A stretch of 10,412 nt of DNA from an uncultured Acidobacteriota bacterium (GCA_937967285.1 CALBSU010000508.1:1-10412), one strand, 5' to 3'. Positions 1 through 10,412 are shown, counted from the stretch's first letter. Notes: generated by a model from the sequence alone, not told the origin. Translations and numbers: made by a program.

Positions 1-78
1 TGTCATCTTCGGCTCCGTTGGAGCCGGTGTCCCAATCTTTCTTGTTCCGATTTAGCCCCTTTGTGGGACATTCTCATA

Positions 79-150
79 TCAAGCCCGCGGAGCGGGCGAC
101 AGAATATAGCCCCGGGTGAAGCGAGGCCGCAGGCCGAGCGAAACCCGGGG
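79..150 (+). repeat. Long repeat copy A (inverted partner at 259-323)
   Basis: This is one arm of a long imperfect inverted duplication. It starts with the GCCCGCGGAGCGGGCG palindrome, continues through a short AGAATATAGCCC linker, then GTGAAGCG, then the GGCCGCAGGCCGAGCG block and a terminal CCCGGGG. The reverse complement of 259-323 follows the same order of blocks with a few substitutions and a short deletion in the GGCCGCAGGCC part. The shared order over about 65-72 nt shows that the two are copies of one mobile or amplified intergenic element. Confidence 0.7.
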
Positions 151-258
151 AAACAGAGCGCAATTCATTCAAGCCGCGTGAGCGGCGACATATCACCCGA
201 TCATCAACAAATTGCATGCTCTACCGCCCACTCCGTGGGCTTAATAAATAAACGACTG

Positions 259-323
259 TCCCGGGGTTACGCTCGGCCTGCGCTTCACCACGGGCTATGT
301 TCTTACGCCCGCTCCGCGGGCTG
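259..323 (-). repeat. Long repeat copy B (inverted partner of 79-150)
   Basis: Read on the minus strand, this copy repeats the order of 79-150: the GCCCGCGGAGCGGGCG palindrome, an AAGAACATAGCCC linker, GTGAAGCG, CAGGCCGAGCG and CCCCGGG. It ends about 20 nt past the stop codon of the MBL gene, so it would be in that gene's 3' untranslated region. It could act as a 3' stem-loop for the transcript, but no U-tract follows. Confidence 0.65.
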
Positions 324-332
324 AGCAGTTAC
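312..332 (-). repeat. 3'-flanking repeat, copy 1 (GTAACTGCTCAGCCC core)
   Basis: On the minus strand this 21-nt block contains GTAACTGCTCAGCCC followed by a CGGAG end. It recurs at 1960-1980 with one mismatch. Both copies lie within about 10 nt of the stop codon of a minus-strand gene, in the same orientation relative to that gene. Copy 1 continues directly into the REP-like palindrome, so the GTAACTGCTCAG part may be the conserved edge of that element. Confidence 0.6.
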
Positions 333-341
333 TTTGTACTT

Positions 342-1733
<1,392 letters not shown>

Positions 1734-1796
1734 CGCTTATCCCGTTCGATAATGCAGTTAAAAGTTGTAACGCTCAACCCACAGAGAGGAGAAGAA

Positions 1797-1950
1797 AATT
1801 GGACAGGATTTACAGGATTTGACAGGATTTACAGGATTAAACTCAGGGGGAAAATGAGCTCGGATATAAGTCGAAGTCCATTTGCCAGGGAATACGGGCG
1901 CGAACACCATCAGACTTAATCCTGTCAAATCCTGTTAATCCTGTCCAATT
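1797..1950. repeat. Inverted pair of ACAGGATT tandem arrays
   Basis: The left arm (1797-1840) contains four ACAGGATT units spaced by one or two bases. The right arm (1916-1950) holds three units in the opposite orientation (AATCCTGT). The arms share AATTGGACAGGATT at their outer ends and are separated by about 75 nt, so a transcript could fold into a long hairpin. The element occupies most of the gap between the kinase stop and the MBL start. A related ACAGGATTAA sequence forms the hairpin at 4541-4575, so the same family is present in both gaps of this gene cluster. It resembles a REP/BIME or MITE-like dispersed repeat. Confidence 0.7.
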
Positions 1951-1959
1951 TCTTCCTTT

Positions 1960-1980
1960 CTCCGAGGGCTGAGCAGTTAC
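1960..1980 (-). repeat. 3'-flanking repeat, copy 2 (GTAACTGCTCAGCCC core)
   Basis: This is the second copy of the 21-nt block at 312-332, differing at one base. It begins two nucleotides past the stop codon of the kinase gene and has the same orientation relative to that gene as copy 1 has to the MBL gene. Here the following sequence does not continue into the GC-rich palindrome. Confidence 0.6.
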
Positions 1981-1982
1981 CA

Positions 1983-4514
<2,532 letters not shown>

Positions 4515-4533
4515 AATTCACCTGATGATCAGA

Positions 4534-4575
4534 AAAAGAACAGGATTAACGGGAAGCTCAATCCCGTTAATCCTG
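4534..4575 (-). terminator. Candidate intrinsic terminator after the peroxiredoxin gene, also a repeat-family member
   Basis: A perfect 14-bp inverted repeat (4541-4554 with 4562-4575) encloses a 7-nt loop. Read on the minus strand, the stem is followed at once by a T-rich run (TTCTTTTTCT), the form of a Rho-independent terminator. It lies about 57 nt past the peroxiredoxin stop codon and ends only about 20 nt before the kinase GTG. The arms carry the CAGGATTAA core of the repeat family at 1797-1950, so a dispersed repeat may have been co-opted as a terminator. It leaves almost no room for a kinase promoter downstream of it. Confidence 0.6.
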
Positions 4576-4631
4576 CTTTCATACCGAATCAAAGATCGTC
4601 GCTCGAAGGCGCCGGGCGCCCCCACACGACG

Positions 4632-5201
<570 letters not shown>

Positions 5202-6155
5202 CTTCTCTCATCTCCTTGATCTGGGTTGGAACTGCCTTGCTTCACGACCGGACTCGGGATGCTGCGCATCCTTTCCGGCCATGCATCGTATGCCAGCTAT
5301 TAGACAGCATCGCTCGAAAAGTTTCCAGCAGACGGACCACTTCGGCCGATTATCGGAAATTCTCTCCCCCGCCTGACTCACAACTCCCTGCCTCGACCAT
5401 CTCATGGCTGCGCCTGCCGACCTTCCCTTGACGTCTACACCGCCCGTACAATTGTGCCCCCTCATTGGAAATCTTATGGCATTCGAAGACCAGATCCCGT
5501 CTGGCTCTCGCTTCCCAACACTCGATCTAACGCAATTTATTAATTTCCCGGTTCTAAATATTATAATCATTTGAGCTATTGATTTTTATTCCCGCCATGC
5601 ATAAAATCCCGGCGTGCCCAAATGCTACGTATAACCTTACATCAGGTAAAAATTAGTCATATCGGGATCAACGGAATAGACCCCCAATGCTATATCGTAT
5701 AGCTCTTTCCGTCTGAAGCCCCTTTCTGATTACGCAGCTTACCTCATAATCCTGCTGCAATCAGGAGGTCTCTTCAGAAAACCCGGTCACAGCATCGCAG
5801 CATCAGACTCCCATAATTGCCGCGATCGGTACGTAGCGACTTGCTCGTCAATCATCACTCATCACTGGAAAAACACTGGATGCCCGGAAATGAGCTTCTC
5901 TGGCCGATCACCATCGGTCCGGGACGGGTTCATTTCAAGCGGCGCGACTCTGCCGGTCTCCCCAGGAGATCAGCTACCTCGCGGCCGCAAACCTGTTCAA
6001 GGCGCTCTCCGTCGGACGAACTGCGCTCAGCAGCCGCCCGAATTCGCCCGCAGTATATAAACAATTGATGTTGTCCCCCAGGATGCGAGTTACACAACGA
6101 CATCCCACAACGACATCGGCGATGAACAGGTCTTACAAATAATTGCGACCGGGCT

Positions 6156-6182
6156 GCAAAATCCTCGTGGGTATATCGTCTA
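6156..6182 (+). promoter_or_regulatory. Candidate ECF-type promoter upstream of the sigma gene (GCAAA-16-CGTCTA)
   Basis: GCAAAATC at 6156-6163 and CGTCTA at 6177-6182 have starts 21 nt apart. The same two boxes with the same spacing occur at 8093/8114 and 9015/9036. CGTC(TA) is a typical -10 box of ECF sigma factors; the usual -35 is GGAAC, so GCAAA would be a variant. The start site would be about 280 nt upstream of the sigma-gene ATG, implying autoregulation from a long leader. The assignment rests only on recurrence and spacing. Confidence 0.42.
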
Positions 6183-6453
6183 GAGAGTTGCAGACGAAAG
6201 AGTTTCTCGTTGTTACTCTCGAGCTGATTAACTGAAGGGAACAGTGCCATCTGTTAATAGAATTATCTATTGAGCCGGCGACCTCACATCTCCGGCGGAT
6301 CGACGGCGCATCCGATTGACACCTCACAGACGTCCGCGGATAAAGGCCGTTTCAATAGCGAACGAAATAACCGATGCGATCGATCGTTCGGCCATCCTCA
6401 CAAGCATGGACCGGATGAAGTCCTGGCATCCCTCATCATCAAATGCCAAGATC

Positions 6454-6460
6454 AGGAGGT
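6454..6460 (+). promoter_or_regulatory. Strong ribosome-binding site fixing the sigma-gene start
   Basis: AGGAGGT is a near-perfect anti-16S match. It lies 10 nt before the ATG at 6471 and 4 nt before an in-frame TTG at 6465. It argues against the open frame's more upstream ATG at 6270, whose 67 extra residues do not look like sigma-factor sequence. Confidence 0.75.
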
Positions 6461-6470
6461 TCCATTGACA

Positions 6471-7163
6471 ATGGACAGATTCGCCACACTTCAACGCACG
6501 TCGCCGAACGTCTTCCAGCGCGATACCTGGGACGTCAAACCGGCCGGCAGTAAAAACGAATTGACGGCCCTCGGGCTCGAAGCCGCCAAAGGCAATGTCT
6601 TCGCCTACCAGAATCTCGTCAACCACGTCGATTTTCTCGAGGGCGTCATCAGAACCAGCAAGTGGATCTGCCGTCATTCATCCGTCGAGGCCGAGGAACT
6701 CCTCTCGGAATTCTTCCTCCGCCTTCCGCAGAAGATCAGGAAATACGGCAACCGCAACGGCGCGTCCATCCTGAGCTGGTCGAGCGGCGTGCTCAGGCAC
6801 CTCCACATCGATATGCTGAGACGGCTCTGGCGCGAAAACGACAAGATCGAATACTTCGACCTGGTCGCCGTCGAGAACGAGAGAACCGTCGATACCGCCG
6901 ACAGCCAGATCGCCCTCAAGGAAGCCTTCTCGCGCCTCTCCCAACGCGAAAAGACGCTCATCGCCCTGCGCTGGCGCGAAGAGACCCTCGACGACGTCGT
7001 GGCCGCCATCGACAACCTGACCGACCCCAGGGATATCCAGAACCGGCGCCCCAAAATCAGCCGCGAACTCAAGGCCGCAGAGAAGAAGCTCCAGGAAGCC
7101 CTCAGCGGAATCGACACCGGACGCCTGCAGGGTCTCAAAGGCCCGGCCAAGGCCGATTATTGA
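6471..7163 (+). CDS. Sigma-70-family RNA polymerase sigma factor (ECF-like)
   Basis: A 230-residue protein with the two-domain plan of an ECF sigma factor. Residues about 34-122 fit region 2: a helix containing [16 protein letters not shown], then [19 protein letters not shown] and [21 protein letters not shown], equivalent to the core-binding and -10-recognising helices ending in an Arg-rich stretch. After an acidic linker, residues about 148-212 fit region 4: [24 protein letters not shown] followed by a helical segment with [21 protein letters not shown], the expected place of the -35-binding helix-turn-helix. The region between the two helices ([17 protein letters not shown]) is longer than in standard ECF proteins. 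It would direct RNA polymerase to a specific promoter set. ATG 6471 was chosen from AGGAGGT at 6454; TTG 6465 is an alternative. Two zinc-finger anti-sigma-like genes lie downstream. Its promoter may be at 6156-6182. Confidence 0.8.
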   Translation: MDRFATLQRTSPNVFQRDTWDVKPAGSKNELTALGLEAAKGNVFAYQNLVNHVDFLEGVIRTSKWICRHSSVEAEELLSEFFLRLPQKIRKYGNRNGASILSWSSGVLRHLHIDMLRRLWRENDKIEYFDLVAVENERTVDTADSQIALKEAFSRLSQREKTLIALRWREETLDDVVAAIDNLTDPRDIQNRRPKISRELKAAEKKLQEALSGIDTGRLQGLKGPAKADY

Positions 7164-7322
7164 CCCGGAATATGCCCCGTCATTCCGTCCACCGCCCGAC
7201 GACGTGCCCCGTCGTGCCTCTCCCCCGATTTGATAGATTTCCGACCCCCGTCTCTTCTCCTCAACCCGCCTTCCCTGCCCTTCATCGTCCGTTCCTTTAC
7301 ACTTCGCAAATATAGATAATCT

Positions 7323-7351
7323 TTGACATTTACACCTTTTTGTAATATAAA
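7323..7351 (+). promoter_or_regulatory. Near-consensus housekeeping promoter (TTGACA-17-TATAAA)
   Basis: TTGACA at 7323-7328 is a perfect -35 box. After a 17-nt spacer comes TATAAA at 7346-7351, one base from the -10 consensus, in an AT-rich setting. Transcription would start near 7358 on the plus strand and reach the first zinc-finger gene at 7738 through a leader of about 380 nt. It implies that this gene is transcribed by the primary sigma factor rather than by the ECF-like one. Confidence 0.68.
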
Positions 7352-7628
7352 TCCGTGCGTTGAACGGTTTAATCGGAAATCCGGGATTGCATTGAAACTC
7401 CTCATCAGAAATTCCCGGTTTGCGAATTAAGTCCGTCGATCATGACCAATCCGGTATATCGATATCGGTTCATCCGTAGTTATTTCGAGTTCTCATCAGC
7501 GAGCATTGGCGGCTATTTAATCGACGCTTTTTGCTTCTTTGAAATCTGTATCGTTACACTGACAGACTTAGCCCGGTTTAAATCCCCCCCTGGCGGTCAT
7601 CTCCGTAAACAAGAGCAGCAGATACTTC

Positions 7629-7640
7629 ATTGCATGCAAT
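7629..7640. promoter_or_regulatory. Perfect 12-bp palindrome ATTGCATGCAAT, possible operator
   Basis: The sequence is fully self-complementary with no spacer and lies about 98 nt upstream of the first zinc-finger gene, inside its presumed leader. It has the symmetry of a dimeric repressor site. No second copy was noticed in the window and no regulator gene for it is apparent, so function is speculative. Confidence 0.3.
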
Positions 7641-7737
7641 TCAGCATCCGGGACTGCTTCAATCCGGCGCTCGACCTTGCGCACTGATATCACTGAACGA
7701 CTCTGTTGCACATACTGCGGATCTTCCTGGGTGCTAA

Positions 7738-8019
7738 ATGATCAATATCGGTAATAATGATGTCGAAAAGTCGGATCTGTCATCGCCGATGTGCGACGAG
7801 GTCTACGATTATTACAACGGAGCGCTTTCGCCCGAACAGGTCAAGGCCTTCGAGCGCCATCTGATCAACTGCCCGGAGTGCGAGAAGACCATCTTCAGAC
7901 TCGATCGGGTGCTGATTACAATCAATGAAGACGCCGGCCTGACCGAATCGCTGCCGGAGCTGCCACCGGCCAAAACCAAAGTGGTTCATCGCCGCTCCGA
8001 GCGCAAGACGAAACCCTGA
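7738..8019 (+). CDS. Small zinc-finger (zf-HC2) anti-sigma-like protein, paralog 1
   Basis: A 93-residue protein with the H-x3-C-x2-C zinc-binding motif of ZAS-type anti-sigma factors at H41, C45 and C48 ([12 protein letters not shown]), plus C19 upstream as a possible fourth ligand. Residues 21-63 ([22 protein letters not shown] and the following helix) align almost residue for residue with the protein at 8538-8819. In typical anti-sigma factors the zinc domain binds the cognate ECF sigma factor and a membrane helix follows. Here the tail is short, Pro-rich then basic (residues about 72-93) with no membrane helix, so the protein should be cytoplasmic. Its position behind an ECF-like sigma gene suggests that it binds that factor. 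The start is weakly supported: only GGGTG precedes ATG 7738. The housekeeping-type promoter at 7323 probably drives it. Alternative: a zf-HC2 protein with no sigma partner. Confidence 0.75.
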   Translation: MINIGNNDVEKSDLSSPMCDEVYDYYNGALSPEQVKAFERHLINCPECEKTIFRLDRVLITINEDAGLTESLPELPPAKTKVVHRRSERKTKP

Positions 8020-8061
8020 TCAGCTTCCCGCCTTCCACTTCACAACAGTCAGATTCAGGAT

Positions 8062-8097
8062 TTTGCGTGCCGCGATAAATAAATTCCGGCACGCAAA
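8062..8097. terminator. Candidate terminator hairpin after zinc-finger gene 1
   Basis: An 11-bp perfect inverted repeat (8062-8072 with 8087-8097; TTTGCGTGCCG and its complement) encloses a 14-nt AT-rich loop, starting 42 nt past the stop codon. No clear U-tract follows on the plus strand, so termination is unproven. Its right arm contains the GCAAA box of the next candidate promoter. Confidence 0.45.
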
Positions 8098-8119
8098 TCT
8101 CATGTTCCAGCTTCGTCTA
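8093..8119 (+). promoter_or_regulatory. Candidate ECF-type promoter for zinc-finger gene 2 (GCAAA-16-CGTCTA)
   Basis: GCAAATC at 8093-8099 and CGTCTA at 8114-8119 have starts 21 nt apart, exactly as at 6156/6177 and 9015/9036. The presumed -35 box lies in the right arm of the hairpin at 8062-8097. The leader to the ATG at 8538 would be about 415 nt, which is long. Confidence 0.42.
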
Positions 8120-8138
8120 TATCAGCGAACGGGAACGA
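8114..8138 (+). repeat. Leader repeat copy 1 (CGTCTATA-CAGCGAACG)
   Basis: This 25-nt stretch matches 9036-9060 at 22 of 25 positions, beginning with the CGTCTA box and continuing through CAGCGAACG. TGAAGACCT recurs further on in both leaders (8160-8168 and 9071-9079). The two genes concerned therefore share the start of their presumed 5' leaders, not only a promoter box. Confidence 0.6.
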
Positions 8139-8527
8139 TGAGGCTTCAACCTCACACCTTGAAGACCTGCTCATCCCCGGCCCGACAGTAACCGGCCGGC
8201 CCGTCAAGACAGTGTTTTAAGCCGCCAGTCGTCCGTCCTCAAGCCCTCGGGAAAATGATCTCGAACGGGCCTTCCTGAAAATCCAGAAGTTTCTTTGTTA
8301 CGCGAGTTCCGGCGTTCGGAGATCCGGCAGTCTCCGAAACAGCATCGGTCATCTACCAGCACAGCAGCCGAACTGCGAGGTGCACGCAATTCGATACGCC
8401 CGGCCGTCGTCGACAGCTGAATGGCGAAGCTCTGCCCGATGAACGAACGCTTAAACCGGACAGCAATCAGGTCTCAAATTTTCGACGCAGAATACTCACA
8501 GGAACAGCAACCGACTAACAACTCAAC
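8139..8527 (+). other. Leader region of zinc-finger gene 2
   Basis: About 390 nt without a supported gene. It contains an 8-bp perfect hairpin at 8315-8338 (TTCGGAGA and TCTCCGAA around an 8-nt loop) and a direct repeat CCGGCCCG near 8177 and 8195. An open frame running into the zinc-finger gene from ATG 8421 has no ribosome-binding site and its translation lacks similarity to the paralog, so I take it as untranslated. Confidence 0.45.
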
Positions 8528-8532
8528 GGAGG
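8528..8532 (+). promoter_or_regulatory. Ribosome-binding site fixing the start of zinc-finger gene 2
   Basis: GGAGG lies 5 nt before ATG 8538. Using this start gives a 93-residue product, the same length as paralog 1 and with the conserved block at the same position, and excludes the 39 extra residues reached from ATG 8421. Confidence 0.75.
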
Positions 8533-8537
8533 AAGAA

Positions 8538-8819
8538 ATGAGCAAGTTCAGCTATCACGGTCAGAATCGTAAAGCGTGCATCGATCCGGGAATCGGCCGG
8601 CAGGTCTACGACTACTACAACGGACTTCTTGAAGCTGACCAGGTACGCACATTCGAACGGCACCTCGTTCAGTGCAAGCGATGCGAAAGCACTGTCCTCG
8701 AACTGGACGCGATCCTCTCCGCCGTCAACGACCAGCAGGACCTCGGGACACTGATCGAGACTCACAACCCGGCGCGAATCCCGTTCGCATCCTGGCTCAA
8801 CCGCAGGTCAAGGCACTGA
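8538..8819 (+). CDS. Small zinc-finger (zf-HC2) anti-sigma-like protein, paralog 2
   Basis: A 93-residue protein with H42, C46 and C49 in the H-x3-C-x2-C motif (ERHLVQCKRCES) and C14 as a possible extra ligand. Residues 22-64 (QVYDYYNG, then DQVRTFERHL and the helix after the zinc site) are clearly homologous to the protein at 7738-8019, while the N- and C-terminal tails differ. It has no membrane helix or signal peptide, so it is probably a soluble sigma-binding or regulatory protein. Start ATG 8538 was chosen because of GGAGG at 8528 and the length match with the paralog. It is preceded by a GCAAA/CGTCTA promoter candidate like that of the sigma gene, so it may belong to that factor's regulon and form negative feedback. 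A hairpin follows the stop. Sigma binding is inferred from family and context, not shown by the sequence. Confidence 0.75.
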   Translation: MSKFSYHGQNRKACIDPGIGRQVYDYYNGLLEADQVRTFERHLVQCKRCESTVLELDAILSAVNDQQDLGTLIETHNPARIPFASWLNRRSRH

Positions 8820-8844
8820 GAAAGACCGGATAACACAGCAACTA

Positions 8845-8896
8845 AAATGGCGCGGCAGGCTGCACGGAGTAACTCCGAGTAACTGCCGCGCCATTT
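8845..8896 (+). terminator. Candidate terminator hairpin after zinc-finger gene 2
   Basis: A 14-bp perfect inverted repeat (8845-8858 with 8883-8896; core TGGCGCGGCAG) encloses a 24-nt loop that itself holds the small palindrome CGGAG-TAA-CTCCG. It begins 26 nt past the stop codon. Only ATTTCTTC follows on the plus strand, so it is a weak U-tract; bidirectional or Rho-assisted use is possible. Confidence 0.5.
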
Positions 8897-8940
8897 CTTC
8901 GAGTAACATCAAGTTACTCGATATTACTCGAAGTAACTCA
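8865..8940. repeat. Cluster of GAGTAAC/GTTACTC motifs on a 10-bp period
   Basis: GTAAC or its complement GTTAC starts at 8869, 8879, 8903, 8913 and 8933, with a one-mismatch ATTAC at 8923. Most copies are flanked by GAG or CTC. Steps within each run are exactly 10 bp, close to one DNA turn. CGAGTAAC 8900-8907 and GTTACTCG 8913-8920 form a perfect inverted pair, and TTACT/AGTAA at 8924-8936 forms another. Further copies occur at 9149, 9159, 9175 and 10404. It may be a multi-site binding array for a regulator; a degenerate repeat is the alternative. Confidence 0.5.
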
Positions 8941-9014
8941 ACCAAGACTCAATATCATGCACATGCAACATGAACTGCAAATCGAACGGGAAGCAAATAA
9001 AATTCCGAGTTATC

Positions 9015-9041
9015 GCAAAAAGACCGGAACAGGGGCGTCTA
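9015..9041 (+). promoter_or_regulatory. Candidate ECF-type promoter for the secreted protein (GCAAA-16-CGTCTA)
   Basis: GCAAAAAG at 9015-9022 and CGTCTA at 9036-9041 have starts 21 nt apart. This is the third copy of the arrangement and gives a leader of about 165 nt before the ATG at 9208. A GGAAC, the classical ECF -35 box, occurs at 9026-9030 but is only 5 nt from CGTCTA, too close to pair with it. Confidence 0.45.
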
Positions 9042-9060
9042 TACCAGCGAACGAGGACGA
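9036..9060 (+). repeat. Leader repeat copy 2 (partner of 8114-8138)
   Basis: Matches 8114-8138 at 22 of 25 positions. Within the same leader, ACAGCGAATGAC (9109-9120) and ACAGCGAATAAC (9134-9145) form a further direct repeat 25 nt apart, resembling the CAGCGAACG of this element. Confidence 0.55.
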
Positions 9061-9158
9061 AGCGAAACGCTGAAGACCTCGATCAGTAAAACCAGGCGCG
9101 GCAGTCAAACAGCGAATGACAGCAGCGCCCGTCACAGCGAATAACAAAGTAACACCGA

Positions 9159-9179
9159 GTTACCGCGAACACCGGTAAC
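9159..9179 (+). promoter_or_regulatory. Leader hairpin just upstream of the secreted-protein ribosome-binding site
   Basis: GTTACCG at 9159-9165 pairs perfectly with CGGTAAC at 9173-9179 around a 7-nt loop. It ends 14 nt before the AAGGAG at 9194-9199. An alternative, mutually exclusive pairing uses GTAAC 9149-9153 with GTTAC 9159-9163. Such alternatives could influence translation or stability, but no known riboswitch class was recognised. Confidence 0.35.
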
Positions 9180-9207
9180 ACGCAACAGTGAATAAGGAGC
9201 AAACGAA

Positions 9208-10230
<1,023 letters not shown>

Positions 10231-10266
10231 CAACGAGAATCCTATGTTCCCTCTACACTCCTTATT

Positions 10267-10306
10267 CGCTGATCTCAGTACCCCACCCGGGGTACTGAGA
10301 TCAGCG
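10267..10306. terminator. Perfect 18-bp hairpin after the secreted-protein gene
   Basis: CGCTGATCTCAGTACCCC at 10267-10284 pairs perfectly with 10289-10306 around the 4-nt loop ACCC, starting 37 nt past the stop codon. It is very stable, but a C-rich run rather than U-tract follows on the plus strand. It may be a bidirectional or U-tract-less terminator, or a REP-type element protecting the 3' end. Confidence 0.6.
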
Positions 10307-10322
10307 GACCCCCCCGCCCTAA

Positions 10323-10379
<57 letters not shown>

Positions 10380-10386
10380 GAAGTTT

Positions 10387-10408
10387 CGAGTTATCAGGTT
10401 CGAGTAAC
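10387..10408. repeat. Outlying GAGTTAT/GAGTAAC motif pair at the window end
   Basis: CGAGTTATC (10387-10395) and CGAGTAAC (10401-10408) repeat the motif of the 8865-8940 cluster on the far side of the secreted-protein gene. CCGAGTTATCG at 9004-9014, directly before a candidate promoter, is a similar outlier. The array may continue beyond the window. Confidence 0.4.
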
Positions 10409-10412
10409 TAAC

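Larger units (their letters stand above)
1..341. repeat. Cluster of REP-like palindromic intergenic repeats
   Basis: This gene-free stretch downstream of the minus-strand MBL gene holds five related palindromic units. They are GGCTCC/GGAGCC at 11-25, GCCCGCGGAGCGGGC around 82-97, GCCGCGTGAGCGGC around 172-185, the reverse-oriented CGCCCACTCCGTGGGC at 225-240, and the reverse-oriented GCCCGCTCCGCGGGC around 307-321. Several are followed, in their own orientation, by GACA or a similar end. A further 7-bp inverted pair, TGTCCCA at 28-34 and TGGGACA at 64-70, is present. The layout resembles bacterial REP/BIME clusters: short stems, alternating orientation, downstream of a stop codon. I see no believable protein here. 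Confidence 0.7.
5202..6470. other. Long intergenic region between divergent peroxiredoxin and sigma-factor genes
   Basis: No stretch of about 1.27 kb here gave a protein I recognise or a start with a good ribosome-binding site, other than those of the flanking genes. An AT-rich segment at about 5530-5670 contains a TATAAT at 5562-5567 inside ATATTATAAT, which reads similarly on both strands, but no matching -35 box was found at the right distance. The part from about 5880 to 6120 is GC-rich and has coding-like composition in more than one frame without a convincing product; it could be a decayed gene. The last 300 nt are the presumed leader of the sigma gene, with the candidate promoter at 6156-6182. 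Confidence 0.5.
7164..7737. other. Intergenic region between sigma factor and first zinc-finger gene
   Basis: This 574-nt gap contains a near-consensus promoter at 7323-7351, a perfect 12-bp palindrome at 7629-7640 and an AT-rich band at about 7305-7360. An open frame at 7442-7687 has no ribosome-binding site and an unremarkable translation; I do not count it as a gene. No strong terminator follows the sigma gene; a 6-bp stem at 7199-7215 lacks a U-tract. Confidence 0.5.

Noticed and set aside
61..324. Open frame of 87 residues in the first 330 nt
   Set aside because: It runs through palindromic repeats, lacks a ribosome-binding site and has no protein-like composition.
5428..5456. TTGACG with TACAAT as a promoter, and the CGTCTA at 5432 as another ECF -10 box
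   Set aside because: Spacer between TTGACG and TACAAT is only 13 nt, and no GCAAA lies 21 nt before the CGTCTA.
5208..5570. 120-residue minus-strand open frame upstream of the peroxiredoxin
   Set aside because: Odd composition rich in Arg, Cys and Trp, no homology recognised, and it overlaps the peroxiredoxin's ribosome-binding site region.
5673..5700. GGAAT and CGTAT as an ECF promoter
   Set aside because: Both boxes deviate from consensus and the 18-nt spacer is too long; the pattern does not recur.
5817..6250. Short open frames on both strands in the sigma upstream region
   Set aside because: No ribosome-binding sites and no recognisable family; they overlap each other and the presumed sigma leader.
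6270..6470. Upstream ATG extending the sigma factor by 67 residues
   Set aside because: No ribosome-binding site at 6270, extension not sigma-like, and AGGAGGT at 6454 marks the later start.
7199..7215. Small hairpin after the sigma gene as terminator
   Set aside because: Only six pairs and no U-tract follows.
7442..7687. 81-residue open frame between the sigma and first zinc-finger gene
   Set aside because: No ribosome-binding site and unremarkable sequence; it lies in the presumed leader behind the 7323 promoter.

Overview
This window looks like chromosomal DNA from a GC-rich, free-living bacterium, most likely an acidobacterium or a relative. That placement is an inference. It rests on the transmembrane Ser/Thr kinase with a TolB/FlgO-like domain and TPRs, on the many small palindromic intergenic repeats, and on long intergenic spacers. 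No rRNA, tRNA, phage, IS or CRISPR signature was seen.

Left half (1-5201), all genes on the minus strand. Transcription order is a secreted peroxiredoxin (5201-4632), a GTG-started 843-residue membrane Ser/Thr kinase (4514-1983), and a beta-CASP metallo-beta-lactamase ribonuclease-like protein (1733-342). The gaps hold REP-like palindromes: a cluster at 1-332, an inverted pair of ACAGGATT arrays at 1797-1950, and a perfect 14-bp hairpin with a T-tract at 4534-4575. The peroxiredoxin reading frame is interrupted by one in-frame TGA exactly at the peroxidatic cysteine position. A compact stem-loop with a GG apex and a bulged U lies 14 nt downstream, as expected of a bacterial SECIS element. I therefore annotate one 189-residue selenoprotein, not two short ORFs or a pseudogene.

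Middle (5202-6470) is about 1.27 kb with no convincing gene, ending in the leader of a sigma gene.

Right half (6471-10412), all genes on the plus strand. It carries a sigma-70-family (ECF-like) sigma factor (6471-7163), two paralogous 93-residue zinc-finger (H-x3-C-x2-C) proteins resembling the zinc-binding part of anti-sigma factors but lacking a membrane segment (7738-8019 and 8538-8819), and a 340-residue secreted protein of unknown function (9208-10230). Each gene sits alone behind a long leader. Three leaders (sigma factor, second zinc-finger protein, secreted protein) share GCAAA and CGTCTA boxes whose starts are exactly 21 nt apart, possibly a promoter read by this sigma factor. The first zinc-finger gene is instead preceded by a near-consensus housekeeping promoter (TTGACA, 17 nt, TATAAA). 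The simplest model is a small regulon in which the sigma factor drives itself, one zinc-finger protein and a surface or exported protein. That model is inference from motif spacing and gene order.

The most noteworthy items are the candidate exported Sec-peroxiredoxin with its SECIS, the putative sigma regulon with paired zinc-finger proteins, and the 10-bp-phased GTAAC/GTTAC cluster at 8865-8940.
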